Notes: generated by a model not told the origin, from the letters alone. DNA of 29,946 bases from JANPCX01 sp031431125 (GCA_031431125.1 JANPCX010000060.1:1-29946), one strand, 5' to 3'. Positions 15,216 through 23,827 are shown, counted from the first letter of the stretch. A program made the numbers and translations.

Positions 15216-16298
15216 ATGATGAAATCCCGCAAACTCCGTCTCACCCTGCTGATCGGCCTGCCTCTGCTGGTTGCCGTCTTGGTGGGCAGCTACTTCCTTG
15301 CCTTGAACGTTCTCAAACAGCAGATCGTGGCTGCCTTGGGGCAAACCGGTGAGATGAGCGAGCTGCGGGTCAATTTTTCGCACATCGAAATAGACAACCT
15401 GCGCATCAAAGCCAGTCGCGCGGCTTGGCCGACAACGGACGAATTTCGGGCTGATCGTGTGCGTGTCAGCCCTGATCTACGCAGCTTGCTGTCGGGCAGC
15501 ATCGTGATCCATTCCATTGCCGTCGAAAACGCGGCCATCACCGTGCTGCGCGCTCCGGGCGGCATGAAAATCTTGCCCGCGTTGCTGGACAAACCCACCA
15601 AAGGGGAGTCGACTGCAGCCCCTGGCCTTGGGCCAAAGATTCACATCAACCGCATCACACTCACCAACAGCCGAGTTGATTTCTTTGATGCCACGGTGGC
15701 CGCCAAGCACCTGCACATTCCGCTGGACCAAATTGAACTCAAGCTGCAGGATTTGAGTTTGCCCGCCATGAACGAGGCTGTTGCCTTGCAAATGAAGGCC
15801 CGCGTTGCTGGGCAAGGTCAACTGGATTTGAGCGGAAGTTTGGTTCCGGTCAACTTGGATTCGGATATGCGCCTGAAACTTTCCGGTGTCCCCGTCAAAC
15901 TGCTTGAGCCCTATCTTTTCAAGGGCAAGGCCGGCGACATCAAGGGTGGAGGTTTGGCGCTGAACATGCACGTCAAAGTCGCCCAGCGAAAGCTGAATTC
16001 GCCGGGCCACATGACGCTCACGCAGTTGGAACTCGGTGGGCTGACCGGTTTCGCTCGCGAAGCAGCTGCCGCATTCGCGCGCGCCAAAGGGCTGGATGCC
16101 GATACCAAGCGCCCTGTGGACATGGATTTCACGCTGCAAGGCAATCTGGACGACAGTCGGTTTTCACTCAACGACACCATCTACGCCCAAGGTGGGCTGG
16201 CCGTGCTGAAGTTGATTGGCCTGGGCGGTGCCAGCAACAACACGGAAAATCAAGGCGCGGGGATCGTTAACGCGATCCAGGGGCTGTTCGGCAAGTAA
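15216..16298 (+). CDS. AsmA/DUF748-like envelope protein
   Basis: The 360-residue protein has an N-terminal anchor at about residues 8-29 (LRLTLLIGLPLLVAVLVGSY). A long beta-rich periplasmic region follows with the AsmA/DUF748 pattern: LRVNFSHIEIDNLRIKAS, FRADRVRVSPDLRSLLSG, IVIHSIAVENAAITVLRA, and later KIHINRITLTNSRVDFFDAT. Such proteins belong to the bridge-like lipid-transport or membrane-integrity group. GAGGA precedes the ATG at 15216, four bases after the hydroxylase stop, making this the last gene of the envelope run. It is convergent with nadC. Confidence 0.8.
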   Translation: MMKSRKLRLTLLIGLPLLVAVLVGSYFLALNVLKQQIVAALGQTGEMSELRVNFSHIEIDNLRIKASRAAWPTTDEFRADRVRVSPDLRSLLSGSIVIHSIAVENAAITVLRAPGGMKILPALLDKPTKGESTAAPGLGPKIHINRITLTNSRVDFFDATVAAKHLHIPLDQIELKLQDLSLPAMNEAVALQMKARVAGQGQLDLSGSLVPVNLDSDMRLKLSGVPVKLLEPYLFKGKAGDIKGGGLALNMHVKVAQRKLNSPGHMTLTQLELGGLTGFAREAAAAFARAKGLDADTKRPVDMDFTLQGNLDDSRFSLNDTIYAQGGLAVLKLIGLGGASNNTENQGAGIVNAIQGLFGK

Positions 16299-16352
16299 GC
16301 GCCACAAACGTTGACGCCCCTTCGAGGACCAACTCAGCCGCTGTTTCCCGGT

Positions 16353-17243
16353 TCAAACACGTTCGACGACACGCATTGAAAAATCGGTCGCCCGCACGTC
16401 TTTGGTCAGTCGCCCAATTGAGATGCGGTCCACGCCGGTGGCGGCAATGTCGCGCACCTGGTCCAGTCGCACGCTGCCAGAGACTTCCAGCAGCGCGCGT
16501 CCAGCATTGAACGTAACGGCCTCGCGCATCGCGGCCAAATCGAAGTTGTCCAGCAGCACACTGGTGGCGCCATGAGCCAATGCCTCTTGCAGTTGCGCCA
16601 AAGTTTCCACCTCAATTTGGATACTCACACCGGCATTCAAAGCGCGTGCTTGTTCCAGCACCTGCGGTATGCCACCGGCTGCCGCGATGTGGTTCTCTTT
16701 GATCAAGATGCCGTGCCACAGCGCCAGGCGCTGGTTCTGGCCGCCGCCGACACGAACCGCGTACTTTTGCGCTTGGCGCAGGCCGGGCAGGGTTTTTCGG
16801 GTGTCGAGAATGGCGCAGCCTTTGGGATTGGGTGAAACACCCGCAATGGCATCGACATGCTGGCGTGTCAGCGTGGCGGTTGAGCACAACATCTGGATGA
16901 AATTCAGGGCAGGGCGCTCGGCCGACAGCAGCGCGCGGGCCAGGCCTTGCACATGACAAACCTCGGTGTTGGCGGGCACCACATCACCTTCGGCTGCATG
17001 CCAGTCAATACGCGCTTGGGGATCGAGCGCGTGCACGCAGGCGTCGAACCACTCACGTCCGCAGAGAACGGCTTCTTCGCGCAGCAATACACGGGCTTTG
17101 ATCTGCTGCGTGGCGGGCACGAGCTGTGCAGTCCAGTCGGCACGGCCGATGTCTTCCATCAAGGCGTCGTGCACGTTGCGCGCACGGGCCTGCTCCAGGG
17201 TTTCGTTGAATTCAAAGTGATCGAGTGCGGCGGTGGGACTCAT
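16353..17243 (-). CDS. nadC: Quinolinate phosphoribosyltransferase (NadC)
   Basis: The 296-residue enzyme converts quinolinate and PRPP to nicotinate mononucleotide, CO2 and pyrophosphate in de novo NAD synthesis. Diagnostic motifs are SAERPALNF (107-115), CAILDTRKTLPGLR (143-156, DTRK 147-150), RVGGGQNQR (164-172) and IKENHI (181-186). The length fits the family. I chose ATG 17243, one base after the nadA stop (TGA-G-ATG) with GGAG nine bases upstream. A TTG at 17258 would add five residues. It is translationally coupled to nadA. Confidence 0.95.
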   Translation of the reverse strand: MSPTAALDHFEFNETLEQARARNVHDALMEDIGRADWTAQLVPATQQIKARVLLREEAVLCGREWFDACVHALDPQARIDWHAAEGDVVPANTEVCHVQGLARALLSAERPALNFIQMLCSTATLTRQHVDAIAGVSPNPKGCAILDTRKTLPGLRQAQKYAVRVGGGQNQRLALWHGILIKENHIAAAGGIPQVLEQARALNAGVSIQIEVETLAQLQEALAHGATSVLLDNFDLAAMREAVTFNAGRALLEVSGSVRLDQVRDIAATGVDRISIGRLTKDVRATDFSMRVVERV

Positions 17244-17244
17244 C

Positions 17245-18351
17245 TCACGCGGCTCCAATGTTTTTGACGAAGCCGGGTTTTTGAACGCTGGCGGGGTTTT
17301 GTTTCACGAAGTCCAGCATGCGGTCAATGCAGGTGAGCGCTTTGGCGCGGATGTGTTCCTCGATCAAAATTTCACCTTGCCCCTTTTCCAGGCAATCGAC
17401 CACACCTTGCAGCGCATTCATCGCCATCCAAGGGCAGTGGGCGCAGCTTTTGCACGTGGCGCCTGTGCCGGCGGTGGGCGCTTCGATCAGCGTTTTGTTG
17501 GGGGCCAGTTGGCGCATGCGGTGCAGGATGCCGTTGTCGGTGGCCACGATGTAGGTTGGTGCGGAACCGTTCACCACCGCATTGAGGAGTTGGCTGGTGG
17601 AGCCCACCACATCGGCCAGGGCCACCACCGCCTGAGGTGATTCAGGGTGCACCAGCACCAAAGCGTCGGGGTGTTCACGTTTGAGCAATTCCAGCTCCAG
17701 CCCCTTGAACTCGTCGTGCACGATGCAGGCGCCGTTCCACATCAGCATGTCCGCACCGGTTTGTTCTTGGATGTAGCGGCCCAAGTGGCGGTCGGGGGCC
17801 CAGAGCACTTTCTGCCCTTGGTCTTTGATGTGGTTGACGATGGCCAGGGCGCAGCTGCTGGTCACCATCCAATCGGCACGGGCTTTGACGGCGGCACTGG
17901 TGTTGGCATAGACCACCACCTGGCGATCAGGGTGGGCGTCGCAGAACTTGGAGAAATCATCTGCGGGACAACCGAGGTCGAGTGAACAAGTGGCGTCCAA
18001 GTCTGGCATCAGCACGCGTTTTTGAGGGCTCAAAATTTTCGCGCTCTCGCCCATGAAACGAACACCCGCCACCACCAAGGTTTGACTGGGGTGGTCGCGG
18101 CCAAAACGTGCCATCTCCAAGGAATCGGCCACGCAGCCACCGGTTTCCAGCGCCAGGTCTTGCAGGTCGCCATCGACGTAGTAGTGGGCCACCAGCACGG
18201 CGTTGTGGGACTTGAGCAGTTCGGCAGCACGGGCTTTGATCTGGCTGCGCTGCGGGGGCGTCAGCGGCACGGGTGTTTTGGCCCAGGCTTGCGAAACGCA
18301 ACTCGTTCCAGTGGCATCTTGCCGGGTGTAATCGAAGAGGACTTGTGTCAT
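17245..18351 (-). CDS. nadA: Quinolinate synthase (NadA)
   Basis: The 368-residue cytoplasmic enzyme condenses iminoaspartate with glycerone phosphate to quinolinate, using a [4Fe-4S] cluster. Expected cluster cysteines are C122 (ATCSLD), C209 (GACIVHDEF) and C306 in the CKSCAHC motif (300-306). Other conserved segments are AHYYVDGDLQDLA (55-67) and FMGESAKILSP (99-109). The open frame extends to 18432, but that extension crosses a terminator hairpin and is not family-like, so the ATG at 18351 is preferred. nadB is not in the window. Confidence 0.95.
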   Translation of the reverse strand: MTQVLFDYTRQDATGTSCVSQAWAKTPVPLTPPQRSQIKARAAELLKSHNAVLVAHYYVDGDLQDLALETGGCVADSLEMARFGRDHPSQTLVVAGVRFMGESAKILSPQKRVLMPDLDATCSLDLGCPADDFSKFCDAHPDRQVVVYANTSAAVKARADWMVTSSCALAIVNHIKDQGQKVLWAPDRHLGRYIQEQTGADMLMWNGACIVHDEFKGLELELLKREHPDALVLVHPESPQAVVALADVVGSTSQLLNAVVNGSAPTYIVATDNGILHRMRQLAPNKTLIEAPTAGTGATCKSCAHCPWMAMNALQGVVDCLEKGQGEILIEEHIRAKALTCIDRMLDFVKQNPASVQKPGFVKNIGAA

Positions 18352-18370
18352 GGGAGGTTCCGCCGCTGAA

Positions 18371-18403
18371 TAAAAACGGGGCGATGCTTGTTGGCATCGC
18401 CCC
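18371..18403 (-). terminator. Intrinsic terminator immediately upstream of nadA
   Basis: On the - strand a perfect 10-bp stem, GGGGCGATGC with GCATCGCCCC (18378-18387 and 18394-18403), encloses a 6-base loop. It is followed by GTTTTTATT. This is a textbook rho-independent terminator. It lies after the stop of the roadblock-like gene and only 20 bases before the nadA start codon on the same strand. Confidence 0.85.
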
Positions 18404-18450
18404 AGCGGGAAAGATGTTAGCGCAGCGCCCAAGGCGTTGCAGCCGCACTG

Positions 18451-19791
18451 CTATTGCAGCAAACGTTCGGTCTCGCTGAGTTGTTTGCGCAAGGTTTCCG
18501 TGCGGGCTTGCGAGCGGTCGAGCAAGATCCACAAAAACAAACGCGGCTGGCGCGTCACGGGCCTTATGACCACTTGGCGCGCGCCCGAACGGGTGGTCAC
18601 TTCATTGATGCTGGGTGACAAACCCATTGCGGTGGATGCCTGGCGGTGGCTGCGCAACAAACGCGCTGCTTGTGCGGCGGCTTGGTCGATGTCGATGCTG
18701 ATGCCTGATGGGCACTCTACCGCCAACACCTGGCTGTTCATCAAATCCACCACGGCACAAGCGAGCAATCCTTCCAAGGGCCGCAAGGTGGCCAAGGCGG
18801 AACGCAGGCGCTCCACGTCAATCGTGGCGTGGGCGGCTTCGGTTCCGATTTGGCGGTCCGCCGGCGCGGCCGGGACCACTGGCAGCGCGGGGCTGGAACC
18901 CAAGGACCCGAATGGATCGAAGGGTTGAAGCAGGCTGAATGACGAGTCGGTGGCGTCGTTGTGCAGGTCGGCCACTTTGATGGGGAAGTCGTTCAGTCCC
19001 AACAGCGCGGGGTCGGAAGGTGCGCTCGGCACCCAGTCCTTGACCTCCCCCCAGTGGGCGAGGATGCTGTTCCAAACGGCCGAGGCGCTGAGCAATGATT
19101 CGCTGCGGTGGTTGACGCGCACTTTGGGTGGCCAGGCCACAGCTGCGACTTTTTCGATGATCCAGTCCGAGTCGGGGGGCAACAAGAACAAGAGGTTGGG
19201 GCAACGCCAGGTGGGCAGGGCCACGGCCTCTTGCACCGACGCGAGCAAGGCGTCCACCGCATGCGATTGCAGGGTACCCACGATGACGGTGGTGAGGTGG
19301 CTGCGCTCCATCAAGGCCACTGGAATTTCTGCGTTCTCACGGCCTGGTGCCCTGACGTCAGCGAAAAGAATCTTCAGTGACTCTTCGTGGCGACGTATCA
19401 AGGTGGTGCGCTCGATCGTGGCCAGGGTTCGCAGCGTGGTTGCTTCGCGCAAGTGCAAGCGTTCAATGGGCAATCCGCCTGCGTCAGACAGCGCCTTGAT
19501 GACCCAACCGGCCCACGCATTGCTCGGATCAAGCAGAGTGATCAAGTGACTGGCCGACTCCAGATCGGCCCGCGTGGTGGAAAAGTGTTTGCGTATGGCT
19601 TGCGCGGGCGAGCCCACCACCACCAACTCTTGCGAATGCCTATCCACCATGTGACCAGCAGGTGTCACACGGGTGGACTGGGTTTCCAAAATGGGTGTCG
19701 CGGCAAAACCAGCCCGCGCAGGAGACACGACGCCGTCACCGTCGGGCTTATCCGCCGCACCACCTAACTCTCCAAACAACGACTTCAGCAC
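18451..19791 (-). CDS. Uncharacterised protein with C-terminal roadblock-like domain
   Basis: The product is 446 residues from a GTG at 19791, chosen because AGGAGG lies four bases upstream and the protein then begins LKSLFGELGG. A TTG at 19836 is an alternative. The first ~300 residues are not recognised; the segment NLLFLLPPDSDWIIEKVAAV looks like a folded alpha/beta core. The last ~110 residues (about 336-436: GLLACAVVDLMNSQVLAVEC, QAARLLRSHRQA, RLFLWILLDR) resemble roadblock/LC7 domains, which act as scaffolds for small GTPases or as dimer modules. No GTPase lies beside it. Function is unknown. Confidence 0.6.
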   Translation of the reverse strand: MLKSLFGELGGAADKPDGDGVVSPARAGFAATPILETQSTRVTPAGHMVDRHSQELVVVGSPAQAIRKHFSTTRADLESASHLITLLDPSNAWAGWVIKALSDAGGLPIERLHLREATTLRTLATIERTTLIRRHEESLKILFADVRAPGRENAEIPVALMERSHLTTVIVGTLQSHAVDALLASVQEAVALPTWRCPNLLFLLPPDSDWIIEKVAAVAWPPKVRVNHRSESLLSASAVWNSILAHWGEVKDWVPSAPSDPALLGLNDFPIKVADLHNDATDSSFSLLQPFDPFGSLGSSPALPVVPAAPADRQIGTEAAHATIDVERLRSALATLRPLEGLLACAVVDLMNSQVLAVECPSGISIDIDQAAAQAARLLRSHRQASTAMGLSPSINEVTTRSGARQVVIRPVTRQPRLFLWILLDRSQARTETLRKQLSETERLLQ

Positions 19792-19907
19792 AGGGCCTCC
19801 TGCATTTTGTTTTGTTGTGTCAGAACTATGACTCAATTTCTAAGTGTCGGCCACCTTGTTGGCACGCACCATCCCCAATGCGGCAAAGACTGTTTCCAAA
19901 CGAAAGT

Positions 19908-19945
19908 GAACCCCTTATACGCAGGGGGTTCTTGTCCTGGACAAG
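19908..19945. promoter_or_regulatory. Two adjacent hairpins between two leftward genes
   Basis: GAACCCC (19908-19914) pairs with GGGGTTC (19925-19931). Directly after it, CTTGTCC-T-GGACAAG (19931-19945) is a perfect palindrome. They lie downstream of the AraC gene (- strand) and upstream of the roadblock-like gene. The first may end the AraC transcript, although no long T run follows. The second has the shape of an operator. Confidence 0.4.
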
Positions 19946-19989
19946 TACAAATTGAATGGTCCGGTGCGGGGCATGCGGCAGCGACGGGC

Positions 19990-20841
19990 TTACTTCCCGA
20001 AAAATCGGCTGGGCGGCATGCCGACGGTGCGCGTCACCATGGCGCTGAAAGCGCTGGCGCTGGCATAGCCGAGGTTGCTTGCAATGTGGGCCATGGGCTG
20101 GCCCTTGGCGGCCAGCACCAAGGCTTGAGACAGCAGCACCTGCTGCCGCCATTGGCCAAAGGTGCTTCCTAACTCGGAGCGAAACAGCCGCGCCACGGTG
20201 CGTGTGCTGGAGTGGGCCAAATGGGCGCAGCTGTCGAGTGTGGTCCATCGGGCCGGGTCGGCGAGCACGGCTTCACACAGGCCACGCAAACGTTTGTCTT
20301 CAGGCAAATCCAGACCCAAGGGAACGGCGCGGGCATGGCGCAACTCTTCCAGTACCAGGTGCGACAAACTCAGTTCCCGTGCGCCGGGCACCTGGTTGTG
20401 GGGGCTATTGGGTTCTGCGGGCAGGTGTGCCACCAACTCGCGCAACAAACTCGATGCCTCCAGCACGCGGCACTGCGACCAAGCGGTTTGTTCTTCGCGG
20501 GGGCAGGCTGGGCCGACCATGTCTTCACTTTGGTGGACGTAAAGCGTGCGAATGTCCGCCGCTTCGACGACAGTCACCGCATGCTCCACCCCGGGTGGGA
20601 TCCACAGCACCCTCGAAGGCGGTACCAAGTAGGTGCTGCGCCCGGCCCGCATGCGGATGACGCCGGTGCTGGACATGGCCACCTGGGCCCAGGTGTGCCG
20701 ATGGGGCGGCACGTCGGTGTCTGCCGCCAAGTGGCGAAGTTTGGCGCGCACCATCCGTTCCATGCTGGGGGCGTAGCCGGTTTCCAGCGGTGGCACGCTG
20801 GTGCGGCGGACCGGCGGTTTGGAAGCGTTCAGTGTGGCCAT
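19990..20841 (-). CDS. AraC-family regulator with N-terminal cupin
   Basis: The 283-residue regulator has a cupin sensing domain (DVPPHRHTWAQVAMSSTG, then VLWIPPGVEHAV) in the first ~120 residues. A C-terminal two-HTH AraC domain ends in IASNLGYASASAFSAMVTRT and VGMPPSRFFGK. The HRH and PPGVEH patches match the conserved cupin motifs of this subgroup. The gene is divergent from the DUF1330-MFS-RraA operon with a 152-bp shared gap. It is the most likely controller of that operon, perhaps binding the substrate that the transporter brings in. Confidence 0.9.
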   Translation of the reverse strand: MATLNASKPPVRRTSVPPLETGYAPSMERMVRAKLRHLAADTDVPPHRHTWAQVAMSSTGVIRMRAGRSTYLVPPSRVLWIPPGVEHAVTVVEAADIRTLYVHQSEDMVGPACPREEQTAWSQCRVLEASSLLRELVAHLPAEPNSPHNQVPGARELSLSHLVLEELRHARAVPLGLDLPEDKRLRGLCEAVLADPARWTTLDSCAHLAHSSTRTVARLFRSELGSTFGQWRQQVLLSQALVLAAKGQPMAHIASNLGYASASAFSAMVTRTVGMPPSRFFGK

Positions 20842-20875
20842 CAGGGAAAGTGCCGTTTGGCAGAAAAACGATAGA

Positions 20876-20896
20876 AGTTGTCTTTATATCGCAACT
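20876..20896. promoter_or_regulatory. Inverted repeat in the araC/DUF1330 divergent gap
   Basis: AGTTG (20876-20880) and CAACT (20892-20896) flank an AT-rich 11-base spacer. The site lies 35 bases from the AraC start and 98 bases from the DUF1330 start. It is a weak candidate operator. The spacer contains TATATC, which could serve as part of a promoter. Confidence 0.25.
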
Positions 20897-20993
20897 CGGC
20901 CTTGACCAGCGTCTTTACATTGAAGACCTTGGTGCTGCACCCGGTTTCGGTTCTCTCCGTCAACCAAAGTGCACAGCTCAAATGGAGTCTTTC

Positions 20994-21299
20994 ATGTCAA
21001 AAGGTTATTGGATCGTCCGTGTCGACATTGCCGATCCCGAGCAATACAAGGTCTATGTGGCCGCCAACGCCGAACCTCTCAAAGCGCATGGCGGGCGTTT
21101 TCTGGTGCGCGGGGGTGTCTTCAGTGCGGTCGAAGGTGGCAGCCGTGCGCGAAACGCCGTGGTGGAGTTTCCAAGCTATCAAGCGGCGCTGGACTGCTGG
21201 AATTCCCCCAGTTACCAAGCAGCCATCGCATTGCGTCAACCGGTATCCACGATCGACCTCATTGTGATTGAGGGCTACGACGGCCCTCAACCCGGCTGA
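20994..21299 (+). CDS. DUF1330-family protein
   Basis: The product is 101 residues from ATG 20994, with GGAG at 20984-20987. An ATG at 20982 is possible but would overlap this site. The sequence follows the DUF1330 ferredoxin-like fold: GYWIVRVDIADPEQYKVYVA, a central GGRFLVRGG turn, ARNAVVEFPSYQAALDCWNS and PSYQAAIALRQ. Members form dimers and often sit beside catabolic genes, but no reaction is established. It is the first gene of an operon with an MFS transporter and an RraA-like protein. Confidence 0.85.
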   Translation: MSKGYWIVRVDIADPEQYKVYVAANAEPLKAHGGRFLVRGGVFSAVEGGSRARNAVVEFPSYQAALDCWNSPSYQAAIALRQPVSTIDLIVIEGYDGPQPG

Positions 21300-21330
21300 C
21301 CCGAAAACGATTGTTTGCATCCAAGCCACC

Positions 21331-22602
21331 ATGAACACATTGACCCTCAACCCCGGCCAGCCGGCCCCCGCGAGCGCACGCCAAGACGCCACCACCATCG
21401 GTTTGATCGGTGTTGCCCACGGCACCTCGCACTTTTTTCATTTGCTGCTGCCGCCGCTGTTTCCGTTTTTCATCCGCGACTTTGGCTTGAGTTACTCCGA
21501 GCTCGGTTTTTTAGTCACGATGTTTTTCATCATCTCGGGCACAGGGCAAGCCGCAGCCGGGTTTTTGGTGGACCGCATTGGCGCGCGGCCCGTGTTGTTT
21601 GTGGCCATGGCCTTGTTTGCGCTGGCCGGTTTGGCCACGGCCTTGGCGCCGGGTTACGGTGGCTTGATGCTGGCAGCGGCGCTCGCGGGTTTGGGCAATG
21701 CCCCGTTTCACCCGGCCGACTTCACGATCCTGAACAAACGCGTTTCCGCGCCGCGCCTCGGCCACGCGTTTTCCGTGCACGGCATCTCGGGCAATTTAGG
21801 CTGGGCGATTGCGCCCGTCTTTCTCACCGGCCTTTCCGCCTGGACTGGTTCGTGGCGTGTGGCGGCGGCCAGTGCCAGCGTGGTGGCACTGGTGGTGCTG
21901 GTGGTGTTGTGGATCCACAGAGCAGCCATTGATGACCGTGCAGGCCATTGGGCCCACGATGCGGCGGCGAAACCCGGCCAGAACAAGCCAGCCCCTGAGC
22001 ATCCGATGGCGTTTTTGAAGCTGCCGTCGGTGTGGTTATGTTTCTCTTTCTTCTTTTGGTCCACCTGTGCCTTGAGTGCGATTCAAAGTTTTGCCAGCCC
22101 CGCTTTGCAGCAACTTTTTGGATTGCCTTTGTCCGTCACGGCCTTGGTGGTCACGGGCTACATGCTTTGCGGGGCGGCGGGCATGGTGATCGGCGGCTTT
22201 TTGGTGGCACGCATCGAGCAGTTGGAGCGCATCATTGGGGTTTGTTTGCTGGCCTCCGCCGCCTTGCTTTGTGTGGTGGCCAGCGGTTGGTTGCCCGGTT
22301 TGCTCGCAGCGGGCGTGACCGCCTTGGCGGGTTTTGGCGCCGGACTGGCAGGCCCGTCGCGCGACATGCTGATCAAACGTGCCGCGCCGCCTGGGGCCAC
22401 GGGGCGTGTTTACGGCACTGTTTACTCTGGGCTTGACCTCGGTTTTGCCATGGCGGCGCCAGTGTTCGGCTACATGCTCGACCATGGCTGGGCAGCTGGC
22501 GTGTTCTACGGCTCTGCGCTGACACTGGCCATGGGGGTGGCCTCGGCCACCTTGGTGGGGCTGGGCACGGCGAGGCGTCAATCGAAGGTTTTGTCACAGT
22601 GA
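21331..22602 (+). CDS. Major facilitator superfamily transporter
   Basis: The product is 423 residues from ATG 21331. The open frame extends back into the DUF1330 gene from a TTG, which is less likely. About 12 hydrophobic segments are visible in two halves, split by a hydrophilic loop near residues 208-226 (DDRAGHWAHDAAAKPGQNKP). GFLVDRIGARPVLF is the signature loop between helices 2 and 3. It sits in the inner membrane and should import or export a small organic molecule. Its neighbours suggest an organic acid, but specificity is not readable. Confidence 0.9.
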   Translation: MNTLTLNPGQPAPASARQDATTIGLIGVAHGTSHFFHLLLPPLFPFFIRDFGLSYSELGFLVTMFFIISGTGQAAAGFLVDRIGARPVLFVAMALFALAGLATALAPGYGGLMLAAALAGLGNAPFHPADFTILNKRVSAPRLGHAFSVHGISGNLGWAIAPVFLTGLSAWTGSWRVAAASASVVALVVLVVLWIHRAAIDDRAGHWAHDAAAKPGQNKPAPEHPMAFLKLPSVWLCFSFFFWSTCALSAIQSFASPALQQLFGLPLSVTALVVTGYMLCGAAGMVIGGFLVARIEQLERIIGVCLLASAALLCVVASGWLPGLLAAGVTALAGFGAGLAGPSRDMLIKRAAPPGATGRVYGTVYSGLDLGFAMAAPVFGYMLDHGWAAGVFYGSALTLAMGVASATLVGLGTARRQSKVLSQ

Positions 22603-22648
22603 CAACGGCAAGGTTATGACCCGTCTGAACGTTGGAGGATCTGTACTC

Positions 22649-23161
22649 ATGCTCATTACCAGCACCTGCGACCTGTGCGATGCACACAAGAACACCACCG
22701 ACGACAGTTTTCGTGTCTTGCCACCTGTCTTCCAACACTTCGGTAAGCGTCTGCGGTTTTCCGGACCCGTCAGCACGGTCAAATGTTTTGAAGACAACTC
22801 ACTCGTCAAGGCAGCACTCGACTCGCCCGGTGTGGTGGACACCGCGCAGGGCCCACAAGGCCGTGTCCTGGTTGTGGATGGCGGTGCCTCCTTGCGCCGG
22901 GCCCTGGTGGGTGGCAACCTGGCTGCCGCAGCGGTCAAAAATGGTTGGGTCGGCATCGTGGTCAACGGTTGCGTGCGTGATGTGCTTGAGCTGAACCAAG
23001 CCGATGTCGGTATTCGCGCCCTCGGCCTTCATCCCATGCCGACAGCGAAACGTGGCGAAGGCGAGTCTGATGTCCCGGTTCAGATACAAGGTGTCTGGGT
23101 GCGCCCCGGCGATTGGTTGGTGGCGGACGAAGACGGTGTGGTGTTGGTCGCGGCAATCTGA
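22649..23161 (+). CDS. rraA: RraA-family protein, probably an aldolase/decarboxylase
   Basis: The product is 170 residues from ATG 22649, with GGAGG at 22634-22638. An in-frame start at 22616 lies before this site. The whole length matches the RraA/MenG-like fold: TCDLCDAH, VLPPVFQHFGKRLRFSGP, TVKCFEDNSLVK, VLVVDGGASLRRALVGGNLA and NGCVRDV. The retained RD pair in GCVRD is the catalytic Arg-Asp of class II HMG/CHA aldolases and oxaloacetate decarboxylases. E. coli RraA, an RNase E inhibitor, lacks it. I therefore infer an aldolase or decarboxylase acting downstream of the transporter. The gene symbol reflects family naming only. Confidence 0.8.
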   Translation: MLITSTCDLCDAHKNTTDDSFRVLPPVFQHFGKRLRFSGPVSTVKCFEDNSLVKAALDSPGVVDTAQGPQGRVLVVDGGASLRRALVGGNLAAAAVKNGWVGIVVNGCVRDVLELNQADVGIRALGLHPMPTAKRGEGESDVPVQIQGVWVRPGDWLVADEDGVVLVAAI

Positions 23162-23400
23162 GTGGGCACCATGCCCCAAAAGTGGGGCTGCCGACGACCT
23201 CACGGAGCCTTTCAGTACAAAAATTTCTTTTTGTGACGAGCCGTGGATAAGGCTGTGCATAACTTGAGGGCAAGCGTTTGATAGCTCCTGAGCGGCTTGA
23301 AATTGCACCGATTGCTGCGTTTTGTGGCAGTTGATTGGACGGTAGATTCGACGGGACCAAAGGCCTTTTCTCGGCCGGCACTCTTCGGTAAGCTCCCGCG

Positions 23401-23814
23401 ATGCAAGCGACAAAAGCACCACCGTCCCGAGGCCGCGTCCTCGCTGTCGACGACTGCGACCACATGGGTTTGTTGGTGCAAGCATCACTCGAGTCCTACG
23501 GCTACAGCGTGAAGTTAGTCGACAGCGGTTTTGCTGCACTGGACGCCGTCAGCCACGAGCACTTCGATGCCGTGGTGCTGGATGTCGAAATGCCTGGCCT
23601 CGATGGTTTGGCAGTCGGCCGCGCGTTGCGCAACGACCCCAAAACCCGAGCCTCCATGATTGCCATGCACACCAGCATTGACGAAGCTGCCGTGCGCTCA
23701 GGGTTCGACCAGTACGACGCCTACCTGCCCAAACCCAGCAGCCCCGAGCGCATTGGTGCATGTGTGGACAAGCTGATCCAGGATCGGCGCGGCGACGTAC
23801 CGCAAGCCGTTTAG
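23401..23814 (+). CDS. Single-domain response regulator (CheY-like)
   Basis: The 137-residue protein consists of a receiver domain alone. The acidic pair is D17-D18 (VLAVDDCD), the phospho-acceptor is D61 (VVLDVEMPGLDG), the switch residue is T91 (AMHTS) and the conserved lysine is K111 (YLPKP). No output domain follows. No histidine kinase lies nearby, so it is an orphan. It probably acts by protein contact, like CheY or a phosphorelay intermediate. The 239-bp gap upstream has no gene. It is convergent with the transporter genes (13-bp gap). Confidence 0.9.
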   Translation: MQATKAPPSRGRVLAVDDCDHMGLLVQASLESYGYSVKLVDSGFAALDAVSHEHFDAVVLDVEMPGLDGLAVGRALRNDPKTRASMIAMHTSIDEAAVRSGFDQYDAYLPKPSSPERIGACVDKLIQDRRGDVPQAV

Positions 23815-23827
23815 ATACCAGGCGTCT

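Noticed and set aside
14366..15244. 292-codon - strand frame
   Set aside because: It lies antisense to the histidine-rich hydroxylase gene; the His and Gln content is a mirror effect.
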